Assembly: GCA_964235485.1 (NCBI GenBank)
Contig: CAXSAZ010000004.1
Coordinates: 141,004 to 205,003 of the forward strand
Direction: 5' to 3'
DNA from: CAHJXG01 sp964235485
GTDB lineage: Bacteria > Pseudomonadota > Alphaproteobacteria > Acetobacterales > Acetobacteraceae
Length of the DNA stretch: 64,000 nt
The notes below the pieces were generated by a model that had not been told where the DNA came from, searched no databases, and saw nothing but the letters and a program-made list of their open reading frames with translations. The translations under genes were made by a program, and so were the position numbers. This document shows, in pieces, positions 8,940 through 18,282 of this stretch (within the stretch, counting starts at the first letter, position 1; the number at the start of each line of letters is the position of its first letter).

Positions 8940-10604
8940 TCACAGGATGCCCGGCAGGTCCAGCCCTTGCTCCCGCGCGCAGTCCAGCGCCGTCTCGTAG
9001 CCCGCGTCCGCGTGGCGCATCACGCCGCTGGCCGGGTCATTCCACAGCACCCGGGCGATGCGGCGGGCGGCAGCTTCCGTGCCGTCGGCCACGATCACCA
9101 TGCCGGCGTGCTGCGAGAAGCCCATGCCGACCCCGCCGCCATGGTGCAGCGACACCCAGGTGGCGCCGGACGCCGTGTTCAGCAGCGCGTTCAACAGCGG
9201 CCAATCGGACACCGCGTCCGAGCCGTCCCGCATCGCCTCCGTTTCCCGGTTGGGCGACGCGACGGAGCCGCTGTCCAGGTGGTCGCGCCCGATCACCACC
9301 GGCGCTTGCAGCTCGCCGCGCGCCACCATGTCGTTGAACGCGAGGCCCAACCGGTGCCGGTCGCCTAGGCCCACCCAGCAGATGCGGGCCGGCAGGCCTT
9401 GGAACTGGATGCGGCTGCGCGCCATGTCGAGCCAGTTGTGCAGCGCCGCGTTGCCGGGCAGCAGTTCCTTCACCTTGGCGTCGGTGCGGTAGATGTCCTC
9501 CGGGTCGCCGGACAGCGCCGCCCAGCGGAACGGCCCGATCCCGCGGCAGAACAGCGGGCGGATATACGCCGGCACGAAGCCTGGAACGTCGAAGGCGTCG
9601 GCGACCCCGGCCTCCTTCGCCATCTGCCGGATGTTGTTGCCGTAATCCAGCGTCGGCACGCCCATGCGGTGGAAGGCCAGCATCGCCCGCACGTGCTCGG
9701 CCATGGACGCGCGGGCGGCGTCGGCGGTGCCCGCCGGGTCGCGCTCGCGCCGGGTTTCCCACTCGGGCAGGGTCCAGCCGCGCGGCAGGTAGCCGTTCAA
9801 GGGATCGTGCGCGGAGGTCTGGTCCGTCACCACGTCCGGTCGCACGCCGCGGCGCACGAGTTCCGGGAACACCTCCGCCGCGTTGCCCAGCAGGCCCACC
9901 GAAACCGGCTTGCCCGCTTGCCGCGCCGCGTCCATCCGCGCCAACGCTTCATCCAGGTCGCGCGCTTCCGCATCGAGGTAGCCGGTCCGCAACCGCATCT
10001 CGATCCGGCTCGGCTGGCATTCCACGGCGAGGCAGGACGCGCCGGCCATGGTCGCCGCCAGCGGCTGCGCCCCGCCCATGCCGCCCAGCCCGGCCGTGAG
10101 TATCCAGCGCCCGGCGAGGCTTCCGCCGTAATGCTGCCGGCCCACCTCCACGAACGTCTCGTAGGTGCCCTGGATGATCCCCTGGCTGCCGATATAGATC
10201 CAGGAGCCGGCGGTCATCTGCCCGTACATGGCCAGGCCCAGGCGGTCCAGCTCGTTGAAATGCTCCCACGTCGCCCAGCGCGGCACCAGGTTCGAGTTGG
10301 CGATCAGCACGCGCGGCGCGTCCGCGTGGGTGCGGAACACGCCCACGGGCTTGCCGGACTGCACCAGCAGCGTTTCGTCGTCCCCCAACCGGCGCAGCGT
10401 CGCCGCGATCCGGTCGAAGCACTCCCAGTTGCGCGCCGCCCGGCCGATCCCGCCATAGACCACAAGCTCGCCGGGCCGCTCCGCCACGTCGGGGTCGAGG
10501 TTGTTCATCAACATGCGCAGCGGCGCTTCCGTCAGCCAGGACCGGGCGGAAAGCGTGCTGCCGCGGGCGGCGCGGACAGTACGGGCGTTGTCGAGACGGG
10601 TCAT
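8940..10604 (-). CDS. hutU: Urocanate hydratase
   Basis: This 554-residue cytoplasmic enzyme converts urocanate to imidazolonepropionate, the second step of histidine degradation, using tightly bound NAD as an electrophile. The length matches the family. Visible blocks include LVVYGGIGRAARNWECFDRI, the NAD-binding GLGGMGGAQPLA followed by CLAVEC, TDQTSAHDPLNGY with the family motif, and FCRGIGPFRW. It follows hutH with a four-base ATGA overlap, so hutHU is one operon. No hutI, hutG or hutC is present within the window, so the later steps must be encoded elsewhere. Confidence 0.97.
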   Translation of the reverse strand: MTRLDNARTVRAARGSTLSARSWLTEAPLRMLMNNLDPDVAERPGELVVYGGIGRAARNWECFDRIAATLRRLGDDETLLVQSGKPVGVFRTHADAPRVLIANSNLVPRWATWEHFNELDRLGLAMYGQMTAGSWIYIGSQGIIQGTYETFVEVGRQHYGGSLAGRWILTAGLGGMGGAQPLAATMAGASCLAVECQPSRIEMRLRTGYLDAEARDLDEALARMDAARQAGKPVSVGLLGNAAEVFPELVRRGVRPDVVTDQTSAHDPLNGYLPRGWTLPEWETRRERDPAGTADAARASMAEHVRAMLAFHRMGVPTLDYGNNIRQMAKEAGVADAFDVPGFVPAYIRPLFCRGIGPFRWAALSGDPEDIYRTDAKVKELLPGNAALHNWLDMARSRIQFQGLPARICWVGLGDRHRLGLAFNDMVARGELQAPVVIGRDHLDSGSVASPNRETEAMRDGSDAVSDWPLLNALLNTASGATWVSLHHGGGVGMGFSQHAGMVIVADGTEAAARRIARVLWNDPASGVMRHADAGYETALDCAREQGLDLPGIL

Positions 10605-12133
10605 GGCAAGTCCAATCCGGGCAGCATGTCGCCCGCCGCCGCGGCGGCGATGGCGCCGGACGATACCAGTTTGGTCGCGGCAGCAATGTCCGGGGCGAAG
10701 TAGCGGTCATCCACCAAGCCCGGCACCTCCCGCCGCAACGCCGCCCGCACCGCTTCCAAGGCCGGGCTGGAACGGAGCGGCGCGTGGAAGTCGCAGCCCT
10801 GCGCCGCGGCGAGCAGTTCGATCCCCAGCACCGACGCCGCGTTCGCCGCCATCGGCAGCAGCCGCCGGGCCGCGTGCGCCGCCATGGACACGTGGTCCTC
10901 CTGGTTGGCCGAGGTCGGGATGCTATCGACGCTGGCCGGCGCCGCGCGCTGCTTGTTCTCCGACACCAGGGCGGCGGCGGTGACGTGGGCGATCATGAAG
11001 CCGGAGTTGAGGCCCGGGCGCGGCGTGAGAAAGGCGGGCAGGCCGGACAGCGCCGGGTCGATCAGCATGGCGAGGCGGCGCTCGGCGATGGAGCCGATCT
11101 CGCATAGGGCCAGCGCGATGATGTCGGCGGCAAAGGCGACCGGCTCCGCATGGAAGTTGCCGCCGGACAGCGCCTCCTGCGTGTCGGGGAAGATCAGCGG
11201 GTTGTCGGTGACGCCGTTGGCCTCCGTGCCGAGCGTCGCGGCGGCAAAGCGCAGCAGGTCGAGCGCCGCCCCCATCACCTGCGGCTGGCAGCGGATGCAG
11301 TAGGGGTCCTGCACCCGGTCGTCGCCATGGAGGTGCGATTGCCGGATCCCGCTCTCGGCGATCAGCGCGCGTAAGCCCGCCGCCGCGTCGATCTGCCCGC
11401 GGTGCCGGCGCAGCGCGTGGATGCGCGGGTCGAACGGCGTGTCGGAGCCGCGGGCCGCGTCCGTCGCCAGCGCCCCGGTGACGAGGCCCGTGCGCCACAG
11501 TGTCTCCGCCTCGAACAGCCCGGCGAGCGCATAGGCGGCGGAGAACTGGGTGCCGTTCAGCAGCGCCAACCCTTCTTTCGGCCCCAGCACGGCCGGTTGC
11601 AGCCCGGCGGCGTCCAGGGCGGCGGCAGCCGGCGCCCGCGCCCCGTCCACGAACACCTCGCCCACCCCGATCATCGCCGCTGCGACGTGGGCCAGCGGCG
11701 CGAGGTCGCCCGACGCGCCCACCGAACCCTGGTCCGGCACCACCGGCACCAGCCCGCGGGCCAGCATCGCTTCCAGCAGCGCCACTGTTCGGGGCTGCAC
11801 GCCCGACGCCCCTTGCGCCAGGCTGGCGAGCTTGAGCGCCAGCATCAGCCGGGCCACCGGGACCGGCATCGGCGCGCCGACGCCGGCTGCGTGCGACAGC
11901 ACGATGTTGCGCTGCAAGGCCGCCAGGTCGTCCGCGCCGATGCGCACATGCGCCAGCTTGCCGAAGCCGGTGTTGATGCCGTAGGCCGGCGCGCCGCGTG
12001 CCAGGATCGCCCCCACCGTGGCGGCGCTCTCGGCGATGCCGGCCTGCGCCGCGCCGTCCAGCGCCGCCGCCGCGCCCCGGTAGATCGCGCGCCAGGCGGC
12101 AAGCGGCGTGTCGCCAGGGAACAGCGTGATCAT
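10601..12133 (-). CDS. hutH: Histidine ammonia-lyase
   Basis: This 510-residue enzyme removes ammonia from histidine to give urocanate. The MIO cofactor forms from the Ala-Ser-Gly in GSVGASGDLAPLAH. Other family blocks are YGINTGFGKLA, VQDPYCIRCQPQV, NPLIFPD and SANQEDHVSM. I choose the ATG at 12133 (MITLFPGDTP) over one four codons upstream because family members start close to this motif. It is the first gene of hutHU. A TTTGCCC/GGGCAAA inverted repeat 52-75 bases before the start might be an operator. A tyrosine/phenylalanine lyase would have a different selectivity loop; hutU next to it settles the assignment. Confidence 0.96.
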   Translation of the reverse strand: MITLFPGDTPLAAWRAIYRGAAAALDGAAQAGIAESAATVGAILARGAPAYGINTGFGKLAHVRIGADDLAALQRNIVLSHAAGVGAPMPVPVARLMLALKLASLAQGASGVQPRTVALLEAMLARGLVPVVPDQGSVGASGDLAPLAHVAAAMIGVGEVFVDGARAPAAAALDAAGLQPAVLGPKEGLALLNGTQFSAAYALAGLFEAETLWRTGLVTGALATDAARGSDTPFDPRIHALRRHRGQIDAAAGLRALIAESGIRQSHLHGDDRVQDPYCIRCQPQVMGAALDLLRFAAATLGTEANGVTDNPLIFPDTQEALSGGNFHAEPVAFAADIIALALCEIGSIAERRLAMLIDPALSGLPAFLTPRPGLNSGFMIAHVTAAALVSENKQRAAPASVDSIPTSANQEDHVSMAAHAARRLLPMAANAASVLGIELLAAAQGCDFHAPLRSSPALEAVRAALRREVPGLVDDRYFAPDIAAATKLVSSGAIAAAAAGDMLPGLDLP

Positions 12134-12565
12134 CGGCCCTCCCAAACCCGGCGGTGCAGCGGGACGCCGATGCGATACGCCAACTTTGCCCGCGAGGCGA
12201 TGGGCAAATCACCAGGCCGCACCGCTTGCCGGCCTTCCGGCTCCGCTCATGGAAGCATCCCGAAGCCCCATTCGGCCGTGCGGACGAACCCCCAGGTGAC
12301 TGCCGCCACCCAAGCCACCGCTGCGGCCGACAGGCCCGGGCCCGCCAGAGGGGCTTGGACCAGGAGTTGCCCCGAAACGTGAACCGATCCAGTGCTGGTT
12401 CAAGGCGCCACCGCGTGCCAGCTCTGCATTTCGCGCCCTGCCGTGCCGCGGGGTCGCGGTCCTCCGCCCGGCACGCCCGCTCAGGAGCGGGACGGGCCGC
12501 CGCGGCGGTTGAACTCGGATCGCATCCGGACGGACCCGACGCACCGGCGGCTGGCCGCTTGACGC
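12134..12565. other. Gene-free stretch upstream of hutH
   Basis: These 432 bases separate hutH from the 3' end of the methyltransferase gene; both are transcribed leftward, so it contains the hut promoter region. The only structure I see is an inverted repeat, TTTGCCC at 12185-12191 and GGGCAAA at 12202-12208, a possible operator. No convincing coding frame or repeat family copy was found. Confidence 0.5.
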
Positions 12566-13234
12566 CTACCCCGCCGGGCGCAGCGCCCGGATGGTCCAGA
12601 TCGGCCAAATCTCGCGCTGTAGGCTGACCTCCTCGATCACCGCGTGGTCCGGCAGGATTTCGCGCCAGATCGCGAGCTTGGACAAGCCGTCGCGCAGGTT
12701 GCACTCCGCCATGGAGATCAGCAGGACGCCGCCGGGCCGCAGGCTCCCGTGCAGCCGGCGCAGGAACGCGCCCGGCCCCACGAAGTAGTTCAGCGCCTCG
12801 TTGATGACGATGATGTCGAACTGCTCGTCGAACGTCGCCGTGGCCGCGTCGCCGGCGATGAACCGGGTTTGCGCGTCCGCAAGCTCCGCCTCCGCCTGGG
12901 CGATGGCGGTTTGCGAGATATCGACGCCCAGGTAACGCTCGTAGCCGCCCCGGCGCATCGCGCGGCACAGCAGGCCGGTGCCGCAGCCGATCTCCAGCAC
13001 GGCGCCGCTGGGCTTGAGCCGTTCGCGCCATTCCGCGATGATGGCGTGGCGAGCGGCCTCCGTCATGCCGGTCAGGAAGTCCCAATGGCCGGAGGTGTAC
13101 TGGTCCTCCCAGACCGACGCATCCACGCGGTCGTGCGGGCGCTTCTTCGACACGCGCTGCAGGAGGTGCTCAACCGGCGGGAACTGCCGCGCGCCGTGCA
13201 GCAGGACCGCCTTCAGCCGTTCCCTGTCCACCAT
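12566..13234 (-). CDS. Class I SAM-dependent methyltransferase
   Basis: This 222-residue protein carries the SAM-binding motif I VLEIGCGTGLL at about 79-89, motif II around YLGVDIS and motif III/IV in FDIIVINEALNYFVGPGAFL. The N-terminal ASVWEDQYTSGHWDFL resembles small-molecule methyltransferases linked to NodS or thiopurine-type enzymes. It is followed on the same strand by the hut genes after a long gap and is separate from the TAXI gene, so the context gives no substrate. The methyltransferase fold is certain, the function unknown. Confidence 0.82.
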   Translation of the reverse strand: MVDRERLKAVLLHGARQFPPVEHLLQRVSKKRPHDRVDASVWEDQYTSGHWDFLTGMTEAARHAIIAEWRERLKPSGAVLEIGCGTGLLCRAMRRGGYERYLGVDISQTAIAQAEAELADAQTRFIAGDAATATFDEQFDIIVINEALNYFVGPGAFLRRLHGSLRPGGVLLISMAECNLRDGLSKLAIWREILPDHAVIEEVSLQREIWPIWTIRALRPAG

Positions 13235-13341
13235 GCCTATAGCGTCTCCGGATGCGCGATGGCGTTCCCTTCGACCATTCGGCGCCCCGGGTCAACCGGC
13301 AGCCCGTCCGCCCGCACCGTGTCCAATGGCCGGAGCCGCCG

Positions 13342-14553
13342 CTATTGCCCCTGGCTCCGCCGGAGCCGCCACAGGCTGAAAAGCTGCGCGCTTTGGGCGG
13401 GGGTCATCTTCGTGAAGCCGATCCCCGCGGCCCATTCGTTGAACGCTTCCCGCTCGAACCCGGCCGCCACCGGGGCGGAAGCGGCGTTCTGAACCCCCGA
13501 CCGGTCAAGCCAGCGCTGCGCATAGGGCGCGCGGGTCCAGCCCGGCACGGTCGCCCAGATGTTCACGTCGCGCCACTTCTTCTGATACGGCGGCTGCAGG
13601 AGGTCGGGGATGTTGGAAAAGAACAGGTCGGTGAACGCCGCGAGGCTGTTGTAGCGCGCGGTGCCCACCGGCCAGTTGTAGGCGATGAGCAGCACGGGAA
13701 CCGCCCAGGTCTGCACGTCCTCGTCTTCCGGGACCAGCGAAGGGTAGTCGGCATGGGTGAACTTGGCCGGCACGTAGGTGTCAACGAGGGCGTCGGACAC
13801 CGGCAACTGCAGCAGGTGCAGCCCGGCGTCGGGCGGGATGGACGCGAACAGCCGGTTGGGCTTGGCCGGCGTGAAAACCATTGCGGCGATCTCGCCGCGC
13901 TTCAGCTTCTCCAAGGCGACGGCCGGGGCGTCGTGGGCCTGCTTGATGGGGATGTGCATCGCCTCGAACACCGCAGGCCCCGTGACGGACGATCCTGATC
14001 CCGCGACATCGACGTTGACCACTTTGTCGGCCAGGTCGGCCACGGTGTACACGTCGTGCGGGGCCAGGATGTGGACCTCCTGGTCATAGAGCTTGGCGAT
14101 GTAGTGGACCCGGTTGCGCAGGCCCGGGTAAAGCCCACGCGCCTCCGCGGCACGCGCGGAATCGGCCGAAACAAGCGCGAGGTCAACGCCCCGGAGGTTG
14201 AACAGGTCGGCCAGGTTCTGCAGCGAGCCGCGTCCGATCAGCGGCAAAACCCGCAAGGTGTCGGAGCTGGCCACCGCGGCGATGTCGCCGCCGATGTGCA
14301 CGAAGGTGCCGTTGACCCCTCCGGTCAACATGCCCAGGGTCGCCGGCCCGTCGATCGCCAAGGGCGCTTCCGGCGGCCTCGGCGCGGCAGGAACGGGCGC
14401 GCGCCGCCGCTGGACATGAGGCACGGCCGGTGCGCCTGGCCCATCCGTCAGCGCCACGTTGTCGCGGGCTGCGGCGGGCAATGGCTGCGCGAGCGCGGCG
14501 GATGATGCGCCTCCAAGAGAGATTGCAACCACGAGGAACAAGGCGAAGCGCAT
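13342..14553 (-). CDS. TAXI-family TRAP transporter solute-binding protein
   Basis: This 403-residue periplasmic protein has a Sec signal peptide (MRFALFLVVAISLGGASSAALA, about residues 1-22) and a proline-rich linker. A TAXI domain follows, with GGVNGTFVHIGGDIAAVASS, LALVSADSARAAE and the VNVDVAGSGSS binding segment. TAXI proteins feed TRAP permeases with small ligands such as glutamate or other acids. No TRAP membrane gene (dctM or fused 4TM-12TM) is adjacent, so this is an orphan binding protein or works in a regulatory role. The ATG at 14553 has a weak GGAAC site; the frame is open further upstream without a better start. Confidence 0.85.
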   Translation of the reverse strand: MRFALFLVVAISLGGASSAALAQPLPAAARDNVALTDGPGAPAVPHVQRRRAPVPAAPRPPEAPLAIDGPATLGMLTGGVNGTFVHIGGDIAAVASSDTLRVLPLIGRGSLQNLADLFNLRGVDLALVSADSARAAEARGLYPGLRNRVHYIAKLYDQEVHILAPHDVYTVADLADKVVNVDVAGSGSSVTGPAVFEAMHIPIKQAHDAPAVALEKLKRGEIAAMVFTPAKPNRLFASIPPDAGLHLLQLPVSDALVDTYVPAKFTHADYPSLVPEDEDVQTWAVPVLLIAYNWPVGTARYNSLAAFTDLFFSNIPDLLQPPYQKKWRDVNIWATVPGWTRAPYAQRWLDRSGVQNAASAPVAAGFEREAFNEWAAGIGFTKMTPAQSAQLFSLWRLRRSQGQ

Positions 14554-14978
14554 CAAGAGGTTCCTTCCAAGAGTCAACAACTTGAACGTGAAAAACAGCG
14601 AAAGCACTCCCGACATGGGAGTATCCATCCGACGTGACCGGGTTCTGTCCAGTATCTTGGTATGAAAAGCAACAAGACGGTGGTGCTGTCCGGCTGGCCC
14701 ACACAAACAGGTGTGCTTAGATCACCTTATGCTGAAAGCAAAATCAAACGATTTGTTCAGGTGCAGACGCACATCCATTTAGTCTGCATTGCCGCAAGCA
14801 GTTCCACTTTCACGCGAGCTGACCCGGCAAGATATGGTCCGCACAGCGGGCGGTCGGGCGGAGGGACAACCTCCGGACGTGCGCCGGGCTGGGTCCGGGA
14901 CGCTTCCGAAGCCTGTCCAAGCACAGGGCGCAACGGCGGGCGCCGCCGGAGCGGCCATCCGCATGGACGGCCGGACGG
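14554..14978. other. Gene-free, locally AT-richer stretch
   Basis: About 425 bases separate the TAXI gene start from the 3' end of the HAD gene, both transcribed leftward. The part from 14554 to about 14820 is visibly richer in A and T than its surroundings. It contains a perfect inverted repeat ACTCCC-gacat-GGGAGT (14606-14622), about 53 bases before the TAXI start, a possible operator. No coding frame is convincing; the promoter of the TAXI gene must lie here. Confidence 0.45.
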
Positions 14979-15725
14979 TCAGGGCGCGGCCTGCAATGCG
15001 CGGCGCAGGTCCGACACCTGCAGCGCCGGGCCGTCCAGCGCCGCGCCGCGCAGGACGCGGCAGGGGGCGTCCGCCTCGCCCAAGCCGTCCACCACCAGCA
15101 GCGCGCCCTCGAACCCGGCGGTCCCGCCATACAGGCTCGTGGTCACCACGGTCGCGATCCCGGCGCCGGAGGCGGCCTGCAAGCCGTTCGGCGTGTCCTC
15201 GAACGCGATGCAGCGGCCGGGCGCCAGGCCCATCCGGTCCAGCACGAAGCGGTAGATGTCCGGCGCGGGCTTCTTCGCCGCCACCATGTCCCCGGCGCCG
15301 ATGCACTCAAACAGGCTCACGGCATCGGCACCGAGCGTCGTCCGCAGCAGCGCCGACACGTTGGCGGGCGTGGTGGTGGTGGCGATGGCGAGCCGCAGCC
15401 CGGCCGTCCGCGCCTCGTGCAGCAGGCGCGCGACGCCGGGGCGTAAGGCGACGGCGCCGGCCTCGACGGAGGCCACGTAGCGCGCGGTCTTGTCGGCGTG
15501 CAGACGCGCGACAGTAGTGGCGTCAATGATTTCGCCCCGCCGAACGGCACCGTGGCGGATGCGCTCCTTGCCGCCGGTCACGTCCAGCAGCTTGGCATAC
15601 AGCGCCTGGTCCCAATGCCAGCCCAGCCCGGCCGCGTCGAAAGCGGCGTTGAAGGCGTGGCGGTGCCATTCCTCGGTTTCCGCGAGCGTGCCGTCCACGT
15701 CGAAGATCAGCGCCTCAAGCGGCAT
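14979..15725 (-). CDS. cbbY: HAD-family phosphatase, CbbY-type
   Basis: This 248-residue HAD hydrolase has motif I DVDGTLAETE at about 9-18, motif II in IATTTT, motif III KKPAPD and motif IV FEDTPNG. The cap domain follows motif I. CbbY of red-type RuBisCO operons dephosphorylates xylulose-1,5-bisphosphate, an inhibitory by-product of RuBisCO. The assignment here rests on the sequence class plus its position: it overlaps cbbR by 11 bases and lies beside the cbbL operon. Beta-phosphoglucomutases share the motifs and would be the alternative without this context. Confidence 0.85.
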   Translation of the reverse strand: MPLEALIFDVDGTLAETEEWHRHAFNAAFDAAGLGWHWDQALYAKLLDVTGGKERIRHGAVRRGEIIDATTVARLHADKTARYVASVEAGAVALRPGVARLLHEARTAGLRLAIATTTTPANVSALLRTTLGADAVSLFECIGAGDMVAAKKPAPDIYRFVLDRMGLAPGRCIAFEDTPNGLQAASGAGIATVVTTSLYGGTAGFEGALLVVDGLGEADAPCRVLRGAALDGPALQVSDLRRALQAAP

Positions 15726-16677
15726 CGCCGGGGCGCCGTCCGGCCGATGCGATCCGGGCGTGGTCCCGGCTGATGTCCTCGATCACGTTCTGGCCCACCT
15801 CGATCAGGAAGCCGCGCAGCCGCGCCTGCACCGGCAGCAGCGGAAGCGTCCGGCGCTGCACGATGTACCAGGACCGCATCAGCGGGAAGCCCTCGACCGG
15901 CAATGCCGCCAACAGGCCGAGCGCCAGCTCCAGGCTGACGGTGTGCTGCGAAATGAGTGCCAAGCCCATCCCGGCGATCACCGCCTGCTTGATCATCTCG
16001 TTGCTGGACGACACCATGGCCACGGGCGGCGCAAGCCCGGCCTCCCGGAAGAACTGGTCGGTCATCGCCTTGGTGCCCGACCCGTCCTCCCGCACCACGA
16101 ACGGCTCCTGCGCCAGCGCCGCGGGCGGCAGGCGCGGCGCACGGCCGAGCCGGTGGCCGGCGGGCGCCACGATCACCGACGGGTGCGGCGCGAACCGCTC
16201 GGCGAGCACGTCGGCCCCGTCCGGCGGGCGCCCCATCACCGCGAGGTCGATGTCGCCGCCGGTCAGCAGCGCCAGCACCCGGCTGCGGTTGCCCTCCGTC
16301 AACTGCACCGTGACCCCCGGCACCGCCGTGCGGAAGCGGGCGATCATGTGCGGCACGATGTACTTGGACGTGGACACCAGCCCCAGCCGGACCCGGCCCC
16401 CGGTCAGCCCCTTGAGGTCCGTCATCGCCCCCTCCGCGTCCTGCAGGGAACGCAGCACCAGCCGCGCGTAGCCCAGCAGCACCGTCCCCGCGTCGGTCAG
16501 CGCGACCTTGCGCCCCACCCGCTCGAACAGCGCGAAGCCGGCCTGCGCCTCGATCTGCTTGATCTGGAACGACACCGCCGACGGCGTGAGGTGCAGCCGC
16601 TCCGCCACCCGCGCCAGGGACAGCCGCTCCGCCGCTTCCACGAACACCTGCAACTGGCGGACCGTGACGTGGCGCAT
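15715..16677 (-). CDS. cbbR: LysR-type regulator of the Calvin cycle operon
   Basis: This 320-residue LysR protein begins with a winged helix-turn-helix (LSLARVAERLHLTPSAVSFQI near residues 19-39). The C-terminal effector domain has two lobes, about residues 90-300. It is divergently transcribed from cbbL with a 127-base gap, the classic cbbR arrangement, and should activate the RuBisCO operon in response to metabolites such as RuBP or NADPH while controlling itself. The 3' end overlaps cbbY, so cbbR-cbbY form a small operon. Confidence 0.93.
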   Translation of the reverse strand: MRHVTVRQLQVFVEAAERLSLARVAERLHLTPSAVSFQIKQIEAQAGFALFERVGRKVALTDAGTVLLGYARLVLRSLQDAEGAMTDLKGLTGGRVRLGLVSTSKYIVPHMIARFRTAVPGVTVQLTEGNRSRVLALLTGGDIDLAVMGRPPDGADVLAERFAPHPSVIVAPAGHRLGRAPRLPPAALAQEPFVVREDGSGTKAMTDQFFREAGLAPPVAMVSSSNEMIKQAVIAGMGLALISQHTVSLELALGLLAALPVEGFPLMRSWYIVQRRTLPLLPVQARLRGFLIEVGQNVIEDISRDHARIASAGRRPGDAA

Positions 16678-16804
16678 TCCGCAAGCGATCCCTCACGTAT
16701 TTCGTCAGTGTATTTTGCTTTTCCTTGCGGAGTCCATCAGCAAAGCTGCCCTTAACAGGAACACCCTGGGCCGCATGGGCCAAGACACGGGATGGAGGCA
16801 GTTC
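16678..16804. promoter_or_regulatory. cbbR-cbbL divergent control region
   Basis: This gap must hold both promoters and the CbbR sites. It has two GTATTT direct repeats (around 16698-16715) in an A/T-rich core. A widely spaced inverted pair, TCCGCAAG (16678-16685) and CTTGCGGA (16724-16731), flanks that core. A GGAGG ribosome site lies six bases before the cbbL GTG. The exact LysR T-N11-A boxes could not be fixed by eye. Confidence 0.6.
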
Positions 16805-18268
16805 GTGAACAAAGCACTCGATGTGAAGATCACCGACCTCAAGGAGCGTTACACTTCCGGCGTGCTGAAGTATCGCCAGATGGGCTACTGGGAGCCGGAG
16901 TACGAACCCAAGGACACCGACATCCTGGCCGTGTTCCGCATCACGCCGCAGGACGGCGTCGATCCCGTGGAGGCCGCTGCCGCCGTGGCCGGGGAAAGCT
17001 CCACCGCCACCTGGACGGTGGTGTGGACGGACCGGCTGACCGACAGCGAGTACTACCGGGCCAAGGCCTACCGCGTGGACCCGGTGCCCGGCACGCCCGG
17101 CCAGTATTTCGCCTACATCGCCTATGACCTCGATCTGTTCGAGGAAGGGTCGATCTCCAACCTCACCGCGTCCATCATCGGCAACGTGTTCGGCTTCAAG
17201 CCGCTCAAGGCGCTGCGGCTGGAGGACATGCGGATCCCGCCGCACTACCTCAAGACGTTCCAAGGGCCGGCGACCGGCATCGTGGTGGAGCGGGAGCGGA
17301 TGAACATCTACGGCCGCCCGCTGCTGGGCGCCACGATGAAGCCGAAGCTCGGCCTGTCCGGGCGCAACTACGGGCGCGTCGTGTATGAGGCGCTGAAGGG
17401 CGGCCTCGACTTCACCAAGGACGACGAGAACATCAACTCGCAGCCGTTCATGCACTGGCGCGACCGCTACCTGTACTGCATGGAGGGCGTGAGCAAGGCG
17501 CAGGCCGAGACCGGCGAGATCAAGGGCACCTACCTCAACGTCACCGCCGGCACCATGGAGGACATGTACGAGCGCGCCGAGTTCGCCCGCGACCTCGGCA
17601 GCGTGATCGTCATGATCGACCTGGTGATCGGCTACACCGCGATCCAGTCGATGGCGAAGTGGGCGCGCCGGAACGACATGATCCTGCACCTGCACCGGGC
17701 GGGGCACTCGACCTACACGCGGCAGAAGAACCACGGCGTGTCGTTCCGGGTGATCGCCAAGTGGATGCGGATGGCGGGCGTCGATCACATCCACGCCGGC
17801 ACCGTGGTCGGCAAGCTGGAGGGCGACCCCAACGTGGTGCGCGGCATCTACGACACCTGCCGCGAAATCCACGTGCCGCAGAACCTGCAGCACGGCATCT
17901 TCTTCGACCAGCCCTGGGCCAGCCTCAAGAAGCTGATGCCGGTGGCGAGCGGCGGCATCCACGCCGGGCAGATGCACCAACTGCTGCATTACCTGAATGA
18001 CGACGTGGTGCTGCAGTTCGGCGGCGGCACCATCGGGCACCCCATGGGCATCCAGGCCGGCGCGGTGGCCAACCGGGTCGCGTTGGAGTGCATGGTCAAG
18101 GCGCGCAACGAGGGCCGCGACATCTGGAACGAGGGGCCGGACATCCTGACCGCCGCCGCGCGCTGGTGCCAGCCGCTGCGCGCCGCGCTCGATACCTGGA
18201 AGGACGTGAGCTTCAACTACGCCTCGACCGATTCGGTCGATGTCCTCCCCACCCCCACCGCGTCCTGA
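16805..18268 (+). CDS. cbbL: RuBisCO large subunit, red-type form I
   Basis: This 487-residue subunit fixes CO2 onto ribulose-1,5-bisphosphate in the L8S8 enzyme. Catalytic landmarks are TMKPKLGLSG (active lysine near 181), GGLDFTKDDENINSQPF with the carbamylated lysine near 205, the LHLHRAGHSTYT histidine and loop 6 in GTVVGKLEGD. The length and the N-terminus (NKALDVKITDLKERYTSGV) are those of the proteobacterial red-like form IC. The start is the GTG at 16805 behind GGAGG; an ATG 24 bases upstream in the same frame (MGQDTGWRQF) precedes that ribosome site. It is the first gene of the cbbLSX-fbp-cbbP operon under CbbR. Confidence 0.98.
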   Translation: MNKALDVKITDLKERYTSGVLKYRQMGYWEPEYEPKDTDILAVFRITPQDGVDPVEAAAAVAGESSTATWTVVWTDRLTDSEYYRAKAYRVDPVPGTPGQYFAYIAYDLDLFEEGSISNLTASIIGNVFGFKPLKALRLEDMRIPPHYLKTFQGPATGIVVERERMNIYGRPLLGATMKPKLGLSGRNYGRVVYEALKGGLDFTKDDENINSQPFMHWRDRYLYCMEGVSKAQAETGEIKGTYLNVTAGTMEDMYERAEFARDLGSVIVMIDLVIGYTAIQSMAKWARRNDMILHLHRAGHSTYTRQKNHGVSFRVIAKWMRMAGVDHIHAGTVVGKLEGDPNVVRGIYDTCREIHVPQNLQHGIFFDQPWASLKKLMPVASGGIHAGQMHQLLHYLNDDVVLQFGGGTIGHPMGIQAGAVANRVALECMVKARNEGRDIWNEGPDILTAAARWCQPLRAALDTWKDVSFNYASTDSVDVLPTPTAS

Positions 18269-18282
18269 ACGGGAGCCGCACC

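Noticed and set aside
12134..12565. A gene between hutH and the methyltransferase
   Set aside because: Open frames here are extensions of shadows over neighbouring genes and show no start site or recognisable protein.
14979..15725. Beta-phosphoglucomutase for the HAD gene
   Set aside because: The motifs fit both, but overlap with cbbR beside a red-type RuBisCO operon favours CbbY.
15707..18040. Open frame of 777 codons on the minus strand
   Set aside because: Antisense to cbbL at one end and an out-of-frame shadow of cbbR at the other; no family signature.
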